The translations under genes and the position numbers were made by a program. The notes under the pieces are model-generated. The model searched no databases, was not told where the DNA came from, and was given only the letters and a program-made list of their open reading frames with translations. A stretch of DNA of 64,000 bases from the NCBI GenBank assembly GCA_028554795.2, contig CM068827.1, positions 144,287,751 to 144,351,750 on the forward strand, in the 5' to 3' direction. Of this stretch, positions 11,848 to 22,443 are shown piece by piece. The stretch is from Sinohyriopsis cumingii. Its lineage: Eukaryota; Mollusca; Bivalvia; Unionida; Unionidae. Numbering within the stretch: position 1 is the stretch's first letter; each line of letters begins with the position of its first letter.

Positions 11848-12124
11848 TTGTTGTAGTTGTTGTTGTAGGGTTTAACTGCATTTTTCAGCACAAGATAGAC
11901 TTTAACTGCATTTTTCAGCACAAGATAGACTATACATGGCAGCCAGTATTAATGGTGGAGGAAGAACCTGGGAAAACCCCAGAGCGAACCACTGACCCAC
12001 GAGAAGCTACTGGCAAGCTTTGTCACATACCCACATTGGCCGAATCCGAGACTCGAACCCACACAGACCGAGGTGAGATGGCAGTGATCCGTAACAGAGA
12101 GCGCTTTAGACCACTCGGGGCCCC
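11848..12124 (-). mobile_element. tRNA-derived SINE (family 1), near full length
   Basis: Minus-strand SINE. Read 5'-3' on the minus strand it has a tRNA-like head with box A-like GAGTGGTCTAAAGCG and box B-like GGGTTCGAGTC, a body containing GGGTTTTCCCAGGTTCTTCC (similar in style to the Meta-domain of animal SINEs) and a CAACAACAAC-type tail. It is bounded by an 11-bp direct repeat CATTAAAAGGG (11837-11847 and 12125-12135). A 30-bp segment near the tail is duplicated in tandem (about 11872-11931). Other copies lie at about 24256, 43858, 50207, 50296 and 54353. Confidence 0.85.
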
Positions 12125-12135
12125 CATTAAAAGGG

Positions 12136-13640
12136 CTGCATAGCTGAAAATAAGTGGCTAGGACCCTTTCCAAAGCACAGGAATATATATACTTTTTATG
12201 CATGTATGTGTTTGGGGAGGGGGAGGGATGTGTAGCAGGAACATATTACTGAGGATACACTTATTTATGGACAGGATTAACATAAATGAGAAGCCATGCT
12301 CAGAGGTTATAAATGAGGTTTCAAATGAAATGCTAAATTTCCTGGACTTTGTCAGCGCTTAAGTCAAAAGAGTTATTGGATTTTTCTGCTATGATCATTA
12401 TTTCCATAGTTTTTGCTTGTATACCATAAGTTCGTATTTTGAGGGTAATTTTCGCAAGACTTATGGCAAAATGGTAAGGGTTGGCAGGTCTTATGTCTGA
12501 AAGCATATATTTGGCTGTGATTGTGGCACATCTCGCTAGGAGAAACTGAACCTGATGAAGATTATTTTGCTCAGATCTTTTCAGCATTTCTAGGTCCACT
12601 GTAGAGATCCATGTCACCTCCTGGCAACAGACGGGTCGTGGATACGAGATGATACAGTACATATTGGACTCCACTTCATTCGTTCCAAGTATGACATAAA
12701 CAGTTCCCTCCCTCTTTCTGTCTGTATTCTATCCTCTATGTCTTCCTATAATCTGTCCTGGACATACCAAGATGGGTTCCTGCTTCAGTCATTTTGATAG
12801 TTTTATTTCCCATGGCTCCAGAAATGTCTTGCCTTATTTAGGGCCAATGAAGACCATAAAGTTGCTTCTGGATTGGTTTGTTGAAATGAGGTTGGTGCTG
12901 GAAAAGTTGAATGGAGTTTGCAATGAGATTTGAAGGTCATTATCTACTACTGCCACATCTACTGTGGTGACCAAATAAATGTGATTCCAATCAATGCCCC
13001 CAGATCATTCCAGTGAATTATATCAAACAGGGCCTTGTTGAAACACTTAGAGGATGAAATATAGTCTGTTTTGTGTGAATCCCCTTTGGAGTTTATTTTG
13101 GGTAGGAGTCAACTTATTGTGTGGGTGGGCTTGAAGCATGGTTCATGATAACTTTCTAGAGACAGTTGTCAGAGTGATGCCCCCTTAGTTATCATGCAGA
13201 ATATGGTCCTTCTCTTTTCTAGGCAGTGGCATCATATGTTTAACATTTCTAGGATACCTGCACTGATTGATGTTGTTAAGAAGAATGGTAAAGTACATAT
13301 AGATGTACTGGCTGCCATATTTAAGATGTTTTGCAGACGTTCCAAGGTGGTCATGGGTTCTGTTTCTCCCAGAATGGGTAGAAGTTCTGGTACTTTCAGA
13401 TTGACATTTACAAGCAAGAGATTATTGTTTGCTACCAATTCCAGGTGGAACTCATCATAAATCTCTTTACAACATTTACATGAGATTGCTATCAACTCAA
13501 AGTGGGTCTCCATCCCTGTAATATATGCACATTGTGTACTAATGTGTTGTCATCCATGTGAAGGATCTCAATCTATAAATGACAGGAGTTTCAATCCGCT
13601 GACTAGTCTGTTGAGGAGTTGTTGTTCATATTCAACTGCT
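12136..13640. other. Unresolved, possibly old retroelement debris
   Basis: No confident feature. Minus-strand open stretches (about 13513-13232 and 12674-12333) might be parts of one decayed coding element with the stretch at 15878-15612, but stops are frequent and I recognise no domain. Confidence 0.25.
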
Positions 13641-13876
13641 GCTTGCATAATTCCAATTGTCGAGCTTGTCTCAGGTCCATGCAGATAGCTTGCATAATTC
13701 CAGTGTACAGCTGGCCTCAGGTCCATGCAGACAGCTTGCATAATTCCAGTGTACAGCTGGCCTCAGGTCCATGCAGACAGCTTGCATAATTCCAGTGTAC
13801 AGCTGGCCTCAGGTCCATGCAGACAGTTTGCATAATTCCAGTGTACTGCCGGCCTCAGGTCCATGCAGACAGCTTC
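13641..13876. repeat. 46-bp tandem array, 5 copies
   Basis: Units start GCTTGCATAATTCC at 13641, 13688, 13734, 13780 and 13826 (46-47 bp). The first is the most diverged. A lone degenerate copy lies at about 15206-15256. Confidence 0.9.
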
Positions 13877-15611
13877 ATACCTGTCAACTTTTCAAAAGCC
13901 AAGTAGGGTGATTGAATAAAAATATAGGGAGACTGGGACCTAAAATGGGAAGGTCTTTTTAAGCGCCAGTTTCAATAAATATTGACCTATCTTCTTGATC
14001 CAATATGCATGAAACTTTCAAAGGACATGCCAGGGGCATCTTGCAGAAACTTTCTCAAGTGAAAGGGGGTGGGGGCAAACATGTAGCAGTCAGCCATTAA
14101 ATCTTAAGGATGCTGGCCTAATCATGTTTAAAGGTGAAATGGGGGGAGATAGTGCCTCCCACCCCCTTGCCCTATGTGCAAGCGCCCATGGGATGGCTGT
14201 GTCTCTCTGTGATGCACCTTATTTTCCCCTAGGACATGCCCCCTTTTCATATTCTGGTCAGCTGTGGCTAAACTGTACAATAGCTAAAGGTTTACTTAAG
14301 GACACATGCAATAAAGCCAGTGTGACTAACAGTTAATCCTTATCATTTCATTTTTCTTGTGAAAAGGACTCTGCCTATGACATACTTCAAAGAAACCATG
14401 TTCTACATTGTGTATGTAAGCACCAGCAATTGATTGGGAATTAAACAATACCTTATTTTGCTGTAACTTACAATGTCTTTGACTTCATGTTAACAGTTCA
14501 AATCTGCAGTCACAAGTTACCATATATGTGGCAACTATTTTTCCCACATTTTAAATCCACGTTATTTCCTTAGGGTCAACACAGAAGGAATTTAACACTT
14601 TTTACTAAATATAATATTTATGCTGGATGAGTTCTTTGTGAGAACATATACTGCATGGTATATTTTTTGTCATTTCTTCTTTTAATTTAATCATGGTAAT
14701 TAAAGTTTATATTTATAGTACAGGAATGCCAGTTGTTTATTGGTTCTTTGGTGGGATTGGACATGCTAATTTGCTTGTAGAGAAAAATACACAGTCAGCA
14801 TTCACAGTGATCATTCATCAGATAGAAACTCACTGGTGACAATTTTATTGTTGTGGGTTATTTATTTTTTTGACTATAGTATGGTTGTAGAGGTTATAAA
14901 ATTTCTGAAATTTATGTGAATAATGTTCAAACTTAACATTCTATTTACTGAAGAAAAAACAACTTTGTAGTGTGATATTAGTTATTTCAACAATATTCAC
15001 AGGTGATAAAACAGAACATGGCTTCTGTGGATTGCATCTATTTATATATAGAATTTGTTCAGAGAAATGAAAATCGACAGACATAATGTAGTAATTGGGA
15101 GTTCTCTGCAAAAATTCGGAAGATATTATGAGATCAGGAGGTAGGCATGGAACAACCTTAAAAAATCAGAGGTTTTTATCTCCCAGCATGAGAGCTAACA
15201 AGTATGCAGCTTAATTCCATTTGTAGAGCTGGTCTCAGACCCGTGCAGACAGCTTGCAAAAACACTATCTCTGTGTTTTGTTGTTCTGTGGCTGATGTTC
15301 AGAATGTCATCTCTGCTCTGAGGTCAGCCATAGATTATTCACTTCTTGTGGGCTTGTTTTGATCTTTGGTAGGCATCTGCTATCTTTCCATTCCATGGGT
15401 TTCTGCCATTTGGTTTCTTATAGCAGCCATGGTCTGGGATGGCAGGTGCTTTGACATGCTACAGGACCCTTTCAAGATAGAGTACATCTATTGTGTTACT
15501 GCCTTAACAGTGTTGTTTTTAGTCTAGATTTTGAGGATCTGTTTGACAAACTTAAATGACGCTTTGAAGTTTTATCTGATTACCAGTGTATTATCAGATG
15601 TGTTAACTGGG
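13877..15611. other. No gene seen; one stray 46-bp unit
   Basis: Intronic DNA. A degenerate copy of the 46-bp unit (GTAGAGCTGGTCTCAGACCC and flank) sits at about 15210-15255. Nothing else is recognised. Confidence 0.35.
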
Positions 15612-15878
15612 TCATGTTGTGCTATGTTTACAGCATAAAGGCTGCCATTGCAGTTTGTTAAAATGCAACCAATCTGAGTCACTCAGACATGATCTTGATA
15701 GTATAAGGAAGATTTTGTAGGGTAGTGAGAGGGCATGAGGTAGTTGGCTCTTATCTAACTCATCTGGTAACTTCCTGTCTACTGAACTATTTAGGTCACC
15801 TGCAATAGTGATTGTGTGAGTGATATTTGCATGCTGATTGCTATTATTATTCCTCTTCCACTTGATTTTTAAAATCAA
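15612..15878 (-). pseudogene. Possible LINE endonuclease scrap
   Basis: The minus-strand open frame contains THTITIAGDLNSSVD, which resembles the GDFN-type motif of apurinic-like endonucleases in LINEs. There is no second conserved motif and the surroundings are full of stops. The upstream (ATAAA)n run at about 15885-15911 is a simple repeat. Confidence 0.25.
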
Positions 15879-15911
15879 GTAATAAAAATAATAAAATAAA
15901 ATAAAATAAAA

Positions 15912-16335
15912 TGAGCCTAATTGAACAGGAGAGAGTTATTATAATATAAAAGCAAACTTAACTGACATTTTGAAGTTACCTCTGATTACCACAACTTGTG
16001 ATTGCTTCATTTGCTGTGTGCCATCTAAATTATTATAAAATGATTCAGTTTTGTAAGACATGCTTTTATTTAAAAACAATATAACTGACACTTTCAGTTA
16101 AAAAAAGTCCCTTGTATTGTAGTGATATCATTTTCTATCAGTACATATGTACATGATGAAAAAAAATAATGGAACTGGACATACTGCCTGGACATATGCA
16201 TTTGCATGGAATGCTGGGTAAATTTGGTGAGACCGATTACAACATAATAAGTACACTCCAATGGCATCATAAACGTCCTCGTAATCTGAATGTACATATT
16301 GTAAGAGTTAGCTACCTTTGTCTATTTTGTCTCTC
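15912..16335. other. No feature seen
   Basis: AT-rich flank of the gypsy element; the short ORFs show no homology that I recognise. Confidence 0.4.
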
Positions 16336-16340
16336 ACCAT

Positions 16341-17673
16341 TGTCACGGAATGGTGTAAATGTTGTTAATTAAATACATGTACTCGGGTTTCGTTTCTTTT
16401 CTCTGTACAACGATACCCGAGGGTGATTTTAATATGGTCTATGTATTTCGAAATCGTGAGTACGATTCGTCCTGTGCCACATGTGCAAGGTGCCTTTGAT
16501 AAAGAATAACGAAAATTCTAAAGGTATAAATACATTACTACATGTAAAGGACCTTTACAATACAAATGGTTTTGTCAGCAAGCGGCCCGCTTAAAGGATT
16601 CGCACAACTCCAGCTGTAGGGGTAGGTAATGTTTTGGGTTTTAAGTGATAACTAGTGTATTACCATATTTGCCTTTGCATGTTATAGTTTTCTTTACATA
16701 CCATAATGCGTGCATTTTTTATTCTTGTTGCGATGTAGATTTATATTGGTAATGTAAAGCTACATTTTTTAAAAGAATTGTTTACTATTGTCTTATCAAG
16801 CAGGGTTAGGTTTACTATTGAACCTCTGTTTTGTAATTGCCATTATAATATAATCTTTTTAACTTACCATGTATAACGTCCTTACGTTATGTCTGTATCA
16901 AGTGTAGTACACTGTATCGGGTATATTTTCAGCTGAGTGAGTGAGTTTTTGATGGTAGGAATATCCGGGGTGTCCGGTGTTGTCAGAGGGTAGAAACGTC
17001 CGTGTGTCTGGAGCGTTTAAGGTGCCGGAGCGTCAAATGTCTAGCGTCCGGAGTGTCCAGAGGGACTAAGGTGACCCAGCTGTAGAGCCGTCAAAAGACC
17101 AGGGGGTCCGAAGGGTCTAATATTTCAAGTGTCCGGAGGGTCTAATGTTTCAAGTGATCATAGTATTCCGAGGGTCCGGAGTCTATATTGGTTGTGAAAT
17201 TGATTCAGAGGAGCTGTGGAGCGGATAAGGTGCACGGGTGACGGAGTGCATCTCCACACATGTATTTTTAGCTGTATGCTAATTCTGGGTTAGTACTGGA
17301 AGGATAGATTGTATATCCGTTCTTGGTTAGTGACATAATTTCGCTACCTGAGCGAATACATTGTTTTTACTATGTGTAAACACTTACATTGTTTACTATT
17401 TGAGTGAACTATATTCATCTTTTCATTATTGAATCATTTGTGAAATCATTTATCCTGTATTTTAGGGTTACTGAACTAAATTTATTTGTATATTTTTTTC
17501 ATCTTTGAAACTGTGCGTTTTTATGTTAAATAGATCCAATATTTGGATTATAAATACGCACACATCTTCATAATCCATTATTCATATAAATCGCCACATT
17601 AAATCATATATCTGTGTCGTCAAAACGTGTTCTGTTGTTAATCCGAAATATCCCACCCGGTTATCTTGTTACA
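16341..17673 (+). repeat. 5' LTR (1333 bp)
   Basis: Starts TGTCACGGAATGG and ends CTTGTTACA, so it has the canonical TG..CA ends. It contains short clustered repeats around GTCCGGAGGGTCTAAT at about 17020-17170. It lacks 22 bp that the 3' LTR has after GGGTTAGTA. Confidence 0.95.
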
Positions 17674-17675
17674 AA

Positions 17676-17693
17676 TGGTGTCAGAAGTGGGAT
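17676..17693 (+). promoter_or_regulatory. Primer-binding site, tRNA-Leu type
   Basis: TGGTGTCAGAAGTGGGAT begins two bases after the LTR end. It is complementary to the 3' end of animal tRNA-Leu (..ATCCCACTTCTGACACCA), the likely primer for minus-strand DNA synthesis. Confidence 0.85.
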
Positions 17694-17919
17694 CATTTCG
17701 GATATAACAGAGCACTGAAATTGTTTTATTATATTTGTATGCTTTCTGTGTGTTTCAGATGCGTTTGACAAAGCACCAAGGTTAGGTAGATACCTAATAT
17801 TACTTTATTTTTTGTATTTAATATTTTTGTTGCATTTCGTGAAAGAAAATACGGTTTGTGGTAATTGCGTGTTTTGTATAAAACTGCACTTTAAGGTTGG
17901 TCACCACCAAACTTTTGAA

Positions 17920-18948
17920 ATGACTTCTATGAAAGAACTGGTAGAACTGGGGAAACAGTTTGGTTATGAGGGGGAGTCCCTTAGAAATTTCATTCGTGAA
18001 GAACAAGCCCGGGAGAGGGACCAAAGATTAAAGGAGAGGGAATTAGAAAGGGAAAAATTTGAAAGGGAACAACAAATAGAAAAGGAAAAAAAAGAAACCC
18101 AGAAGGAAATGATCGAACTAGAGAAACAGGCTGAGAGGGAATTGGAACGGGAAAAATTTGAAAGGGAACAACAAATAGAAAGGGAAAAAAGGGAAACCCA
18201 GAAGGAAATGATAGAATTAGAGAAGGGTAAGATAGAACTAGAGAAACAGGCTGAGAGGGAAAGGATAGAATGGGAAAGGGAAGCAAAGAGGGAGAAGTTA
18301 GAAAGGGAAAAACAGGTAAGGTTAGAAACTTTAGAGATGGAAGATAGAAATCGGCAGAGGGAACATCTAAGAAATTCTGAGCTATTGCAAGCTAAAAAAG
18401 AGGGGGAACATGATGTTAAACTGAGAGGTCCAAAATTGCCCCCATTTGAAGACGATAAAGATAATATGGATAGTTATCTAAATAGGTTCGAGAGGTATGC
18501 TACGGTACAAAAATGGAAGAAAGATGATTGGCCGCTCCATCTTAGCGCGTTATTGAAAGGTAAAGCGTTTGACGTGTATTCGCGTTTATCCACGGCCGAT
18601 TCGCTCAATTACCCCGTGTTGAAAGAGGCACTTCTCAAGAAATATGAACTAACCGAGCAAGGGTTTCGCAAGAAGTTTAAGTATAGTAAACCAGAGAGAG
18701 GCGAAACATTCACCCAGTTCGTCAGTAGGACTTGCAATTATTTGCAGCGATGGGTGGAATGTGGTAAAGTCGTCAAGACATTTGAGGGCCTTGTCGATTT
18801 CTTGCTTCGTGACCAATTGTTAACAACTTGTGGTAAGGAGTTATATTTATTCTTGAAGGAAAGATCCTTCACAAATGTACATGAAATGGCCACACAGGCG
18901 GATTTGTTCGCCGAAGCTCGGGGAGGTTCGCAGAATGTCATCACGTGA
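17920..18948 (+). CDS. Gag-like structural protein of the gypsy element
   Basis: About 342 residues from the ATG at 17920 (MTSMKELVELGKQFG). The open frame reaches an earlier ATG at 17812, but that extension is cysteine- and phenylalanine-rich and looks like leader. Residues about 30-165 are almost all E, K, R and Q, a long charged coiled coil holding an internal tandem duplication (EREKFEREQQIE appears twice, about 18045 and 18153). A capsid-like region follows (LPPFEDDKDNMDSYLNRFER, then LLKGKAFDVYSRL), typical of metazoan gypsy Gag. The frame ends at a TGA (18946-18948). The same frame continues straight into the zinc knuckle and protease, so this is either a readthrough stop or a mutated sense codon (CGA to TGA, a CpG transition). 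Confidence 0.8.
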   Translation: MTSMKELVELGKQFGYEGESLRNFIREEQARERDQRLKERELEREKFEREQQIEKEKKETQKEMIELEKQAERELEREKFEREQQIEREKRETQKEMIELEKGKIELEKQAERERIEWEREAKREKLEREKQVRLETLEMEDRNRQREHLRNSELLQAKKEGEHDVKLRGPKLPPFEDDKDNMDSYLNRFERYATVQKWKKDDWPLHLSALLKGKAFDVYSRLSTADSLNYPVLKEALLKKYELTEQGFRKKFKYSKPERGETFTQFVSRTCNYLQRWVECGKVVKTFEGLVDFLLRDQLLTTCGKELYLFLKERSFTNVHEMATQADLFAEARGGSQNVIT

Positions 18949-19869
18949 GATGTCAAAGGTGGGAATCAGGTCAACGACAGAAAACCCAGGGAACCTGAAA
19001 AATCTGGTAGGAGTAACCAGGGGAAGCGGAGTGACATGCAATGTTTCATTTGCAAGGAAGTGGGTCATATCTCCCACTATTGTCCTAAGCGGAAGGGACC
19101 AGTCCAGAAAGTAGCGGTAGCCATTAGAGGCAGAAGATCGGTAAATGGAAAACTTAATGTTTCCCAGCAAGTTAAGCGGAAAGCGGTGCGTGAACCGGTG
19201 GTGCGTTCAGAGACCAGTCGCGATGTGATCCAATCAATCGGCACGTGTATTTTTCCAGAGGCACGGGTGCCGACCGCAAAAGGCACTGTTAACGGACAAG
19301 AAGTCACCGTTCTACGAGACACGGGATGCACTACTGTAGTCGTGAAACGGAGCTTAGTCCGCGATGATCAATTGCTTGGGTTTAAATCACCTTGCATGTT
19401 GCTTGACCAGACAATCGACCACGTTCCAGTTGCAAGGATAATGATAGATACACCTTTTTTGACCGGGACTGTGGAAGCTTTATGTGTAGCCAACCCGATC
19501 TATGAACTGACGATTGGCAACGTACCGGGTTCTAGACTCCCAACCATAGCAGATTTCCGATTCCCTATCATCCAGGCAGTGCAAACTAGGGCTCAGGTAA
19601 AGGAGGAAAATAAACCTTTGCGTAAGTTAAAAGTACCGGAAGCCATTACTGATATATCCCACGAAGAATTTCAAAATGAGCAAAAACGTGACGCGTCTTT
19701 ACGTGCAACCTCTGAGAAGGCATTAACGGGTACCGTGAGAAAGTGTAAGAACGGGGGTTCCTCTAAATTCCTTGTTCGAAAGGATTTAATGTACAGGGAA
19801 TACTCTACATCGGATAGGAAGTTCTTGCAATTAGTGGTTCCCCAGAAATTAAGGGCGCATGTACTATAG
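18949..19869 (+). CDS. Zinc knuckle and aspartic protease region
   Basis: Continues the gag frame after the TGA. It contains one retroviral-type CCHC knuckle (CFICKEVGHISHYC, about 19039-19080), a basic stretch, then a retropepsin-like core with VTVLRDTGCT near residue 95 counted from the Met at 19036. The active-site D-T-G is intact. The C-terminal part leads towards integrase. The frame stops at a TAG (19867-19869) just before the integrase zinc-binding module, which continues in the same frame, so this stop is probably a disabling mutation. Confidence 0.8.
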   Translation, partial: DVKGGNQVNDRKPREPEKSGRSNQGKRSDMQCFICKEVGHISHYCPKRKGPVQKVAVAIRGRRSVNGKLNVSQQVKRKAVREPVVRSETSRDVIQSIGTCIFPEARVPTAKGTVNGQEVTVLRDTGCTTVVVKRSLVRDDQLLGFKSPCMLLDQTIDHVPVARIMIDTPFLTGTVEALCVANPIYELTIGNVPGSRLPTIADFRFPIIQAVQTRAQVKEENKPLRKLKVPEAITDISHEEFQNEQKRDASLRATSEKALTGTVRKCKNGGSSKFLVRKDLMYREYSTSDRKFLQLVVPQKLRAHVL

Positions 19870-20047
19870 GTCGCGCACGAGTTGACTATGGCAGGTCATT
19901 TAGGCGTAAAGAAAACAACGGATAGGGTATTAAGAGAATTTTATTGGCCTGGCGTCAATAGCGACATAGCGCGGTTCTGTCGCTCGTGCGACGTTTGCCA
20001 AAAGACGAACCCTTAAGGGCAGGGTAACTAGAGTACCGTTAGGTCAG
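19870..20047 (+). pseudogene. Integrase N-terminal HHCC module, broken
   Basis: Same frame as the protease after the TAG. HELTMAGHLG gives the paired histidines and CRSCDVC the paired cysteines of the integrase zinc-binding module, with the family-typical FYWPGV between them. A one-base frameshift near 20012-20016 leads to TAA in this frame and moves the coding sequence into the next ORF. Confidence 0.8.
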
Positions 20048-21547
20048 ATGCCCTTGATAGATACTCCGTTCAAACAAGTAGCCATCGACATTGTAGGACC
20101 AATATTTCCGCATACAGATCGGAAAAACCGATACATCTTGACACTGGTAGATTACGCTACCAGATATCCAGAAGCCATAGCTTTGCCATCAATTGAAACC
20201 GAACGTGTAGCCGAAGCGCTCGTAGACATGTTCAGCAGGGTCGGAGTGCCCGAAGAGGTTCTTACGGATTGTGGAGCGCAATTCACCTCAGATCTTATGG
20301 CAGAAATTAGTAGGTTGTTGTCCCTTAAACAGTTACGCACAACACCTTACCATCCTATGTGCAATGGATTGGTCGAGAAATTCAACGGCACATTGAAGCA
20401 AATGTTGCGGAGAATGTGTGCGGAAAGACCGAAGGATTGGGATAGATATATGAACGCCCTTCTGTTTGCATATCGTGAGGTTCCTCAGGAAAGCTTGGGT
20501 TTCTCCCCGTTTGAACTATTGTACGGTAGGACAGTTCGTGGTCCTATGCGCATACTTCGTGAACTGTGGACAGACGAGGTCGCGGACGAAGAAGTTAAGA
20601 CCACATACCATTACGTAGTTGATTTGCGCGAAAGATTAGAAAGTACTTGTCAAATGGCGCAAGACGAACTCGCGAAATCTAGTCGTAGGTACGCCAAGTA
20701 CTACAACCGAGGAACTCGGAGTAAAAAATTTGACGTAGGCGATCAAGTGTTGGTGCTTCTCCCAACGAATAACAACAAGCTGCTAGTCCAATGGAAAGGG
20801 CCATATGAAGTCAGACAGGTGAAAGGCGAAATGGATTATATCATTGATATGGAGGGGAAGTCCAAGACATTTCATGCCAATATGCTTAAACTCTACGTAG
20901 CGAGACCTGGACAAACGATTGATAAAGGGATTTTGAATGTAGTATGCGTTGCGGTGATAGAGGATAGGTCTGGTGACGAAGCGGAATTCGTCTCCAGCAC
21001 AGAAATACCCCTTGAATACCCCATGGACGTTGGTAAAGAAAGTATTGACCAGATAAATGTATGCCCTGAGTTATCGGAGGGTCAACGTACACAGATTATG
21101 GAGGTTTTGTCCAAATATCCAGATGTGTTCACGGACAGACCAGGCTGTACGGGTCTAATTCGACACGAGATCAAATTGAATACCACTGAGCCTATCAGGA
21201 TTAAAGGATATCCGATACCCTTTAATGCACGGGAGACAATCAGCGAAGAAGTGATGAAAATGTTAGACCAGGGAGTGATCGAACCTTCAAACTCCCCATA
21301 CTCGTCCCCCGTGGTGTTAGTCAGAAAGAAAGACGGGACCAACCGGTTTTGCATCGACTTTCGGCAATTAAACAAGATCACCGTATTTGACGCAGAACCA
21401 ATGCCAGATATGGAAAGTGTATTTTCAAAATTGGCAGGTCATAAATACATTTCCAAATTAGATCTAAGCAAGGGATATTGGCAGATACCCATCGCCGATA
21501 ATGCCCGCGAGTTAACGGCATTCGCGACTCCCAAAGGACTGTTTTAA
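20048..21547 (+). CDS. Integrase catalytic core and GPY module, then reverse-transcriptase N-half
   Basis: A 499-residue open frame. Residues about 1-170 are an integrase core: first Asp in AIDIVGPI, second in LTDCGAQF, Glu in NGLVEKFNGTLK. Residues about 225-285 carry the GPY/F module (LLVQWKGPYEV). From about residue 355 the frame continues as a gypsy reverse transcriptase: RHEIKLNTTEPIR, SPYSSPVVLVRKKDGTNRFC, FRQLNKITVFD and LDLSKGYWQIP (motif A). Integrase and RT in this order within one frame is direct evidence of the unusual pol layout. The frame ends at a TAA (21545-21547) in the middle of the RT, at a position where related RTs have Gln, so a C-to-T change is likely. The true upstream start belongs to the polyprotein, not to the Met at 20048. 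Confidence 0.9.
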   Translation: MPLIDTPFKQVAIDIVGPIFPHTDRKNRYILTLVDYATRYPEAIALPSIETERVAEALVDMFSRVGVPEEVLTDCGAQFTSDLMAEISRLLSLKQLRTTPYHPMCNGLVEKFNGTLKQMLRRMCAERPKDWDRYMNALLFAYREVPQESLGFSPFELLYGRTVRGPMRILRELWTDEVADEEVKTTYHYVVDLRERLESTCQMAQDELAKSSRRYAKYYNRGTRSKKFDVGDQVLVLLPTNNNKLLVQWKGPYEVRQVKGEMDYIIDMEGKSKTFHANMLKLYVARPGQTIDKGILNVVCVAVIEDRSGDEAEFVSSTEIPLEYPMDVGKESIDQINVCPELSEGQRTQIMEVLSKYPDVFTDRPGCTGLIRHEIKLNTTEPIRIKGYPIPFNARETISEEVMKMLDQGVIEPSNSPYSSPVVLVRKKDGTNRFCIDFRQLNKITVFDAEPMPDMESVFSKLAGHKYISKLDLSKGYWQIPIADNARELTAFATPKGLF

Positions 21548-22443
21548 TTTAAAGTTATGCCTTTCGGTTTAGTCAACGCAGTGCGTCATGCGTTCGTCTC
21601 ATGCACAAATTATTAAACAGAACGGAAAACGTCGACAGCTTCGTAGACGACATCTTTGTTTACACGCATACATGGGATGAACATGTTAAGGTATTACGGG
21701 ATCTGTTCGATAGACTTCACATTGCAAACCTTTCAGTTAGGCCTACTAAGTGTAGCATAGGGTATTCCAGTCTGGAATGTTTGGGACATCTGGTAAGTGG
21801 ACTAGGCCAGTTGCAACCTCATCCAGATAAAATAGGAGCAATCAGGGATGCCCCTAGACCAGAGACAAAAAAACAAGTAAGGTCTTTCCTAGGTCTAATC
21901 GGGTTCTACAGGAAATTTGTCCCCAACTTTTCGGCTATTGCCAGCCCATTAATGGATTTGACTAGGAAGGGGCAACCGAATAAAGTTTCATGGGGTGTAT
22001 GCCAGGAAAAAGCGTTTAACACTCTAAAACACAAATTGGTAAGTGCACCAATTTTAAAGTTGCCGGAAATAGATAAACCTTTTGTACTGAGGACTGATGC
22101 GTCCGATACGGGTCTTGGGGCTGTTTTGCTACAGGAGCAAGGGGGGATGAAATTGCCCATTGCTTATGCAAGTAGGAAATTGCTCCCTAGAGAGGAAAAG
22201 TACTCCGTGATTGAAAAGGAGTGCCTAGGTTTAGTATGGGGAATAGGAAAATTCCATACATATCTTTTTGGGAGGGAGTTTACCTTGCAAACGGACCATC
22301 AGCCGCTTTTATATTTGAATAAAGCAAAGGTCACCAATGCAAGATTGATGCGTTGGGCGTTGTCTTTGCAACCATACAGTTTTCGAATCGAGGCAATTCG
22401 AGGGTCAGAAAATGTGGGAGCTGATTTTTTAAGTAGGGTGTAA
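21548..22443 (+). pseudogene. Reverse-transcriptase C-half and RNase H, broken
   Basis: After the TAA the RT is still readable (VMPFGLVNA), then a frameshift near 21580-21600 moves to an ORF of 280 codons starting at 21601. That ORF carries RT motif C (FVDDIFVYT), the RT thumb/connection (SFLGLIGFYRKFVPNFS) and a gypsy-type RNase H with the acidic residues in LRTDASDTGLGAVL, EKECLGLVWG and LQTDHQPLLYL. It ends NVGADFLSRV. No integrase follows RNase H, confirming that the integrase has not simply been duplicated. Confidence 0.9.

Noticed and set aside
12040..12124. tRNA gene
   Set aside because: A and B boxes are present but the segment is the head of a dispersed SINE with target duplications and no clean cloverleaf.
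12333..13513. Minus-strand ORFs as a host gene
   Set aside because: They have no recognisable domain, no consistent splice sites, and stops between them; probably old repeat debris.
13641..13876. CRISPR-like array
   Set aside because: Units are contiguous with no unique spacers, and the DNA is animal.
17812..17919. Gag start at 17812
   Set aside because: The 36 extra residues are hydrophobic and Cys-rich, unlike the charged Gag start MTSMKELVELG at 17920; the stretch lies in the leader after the primer site.
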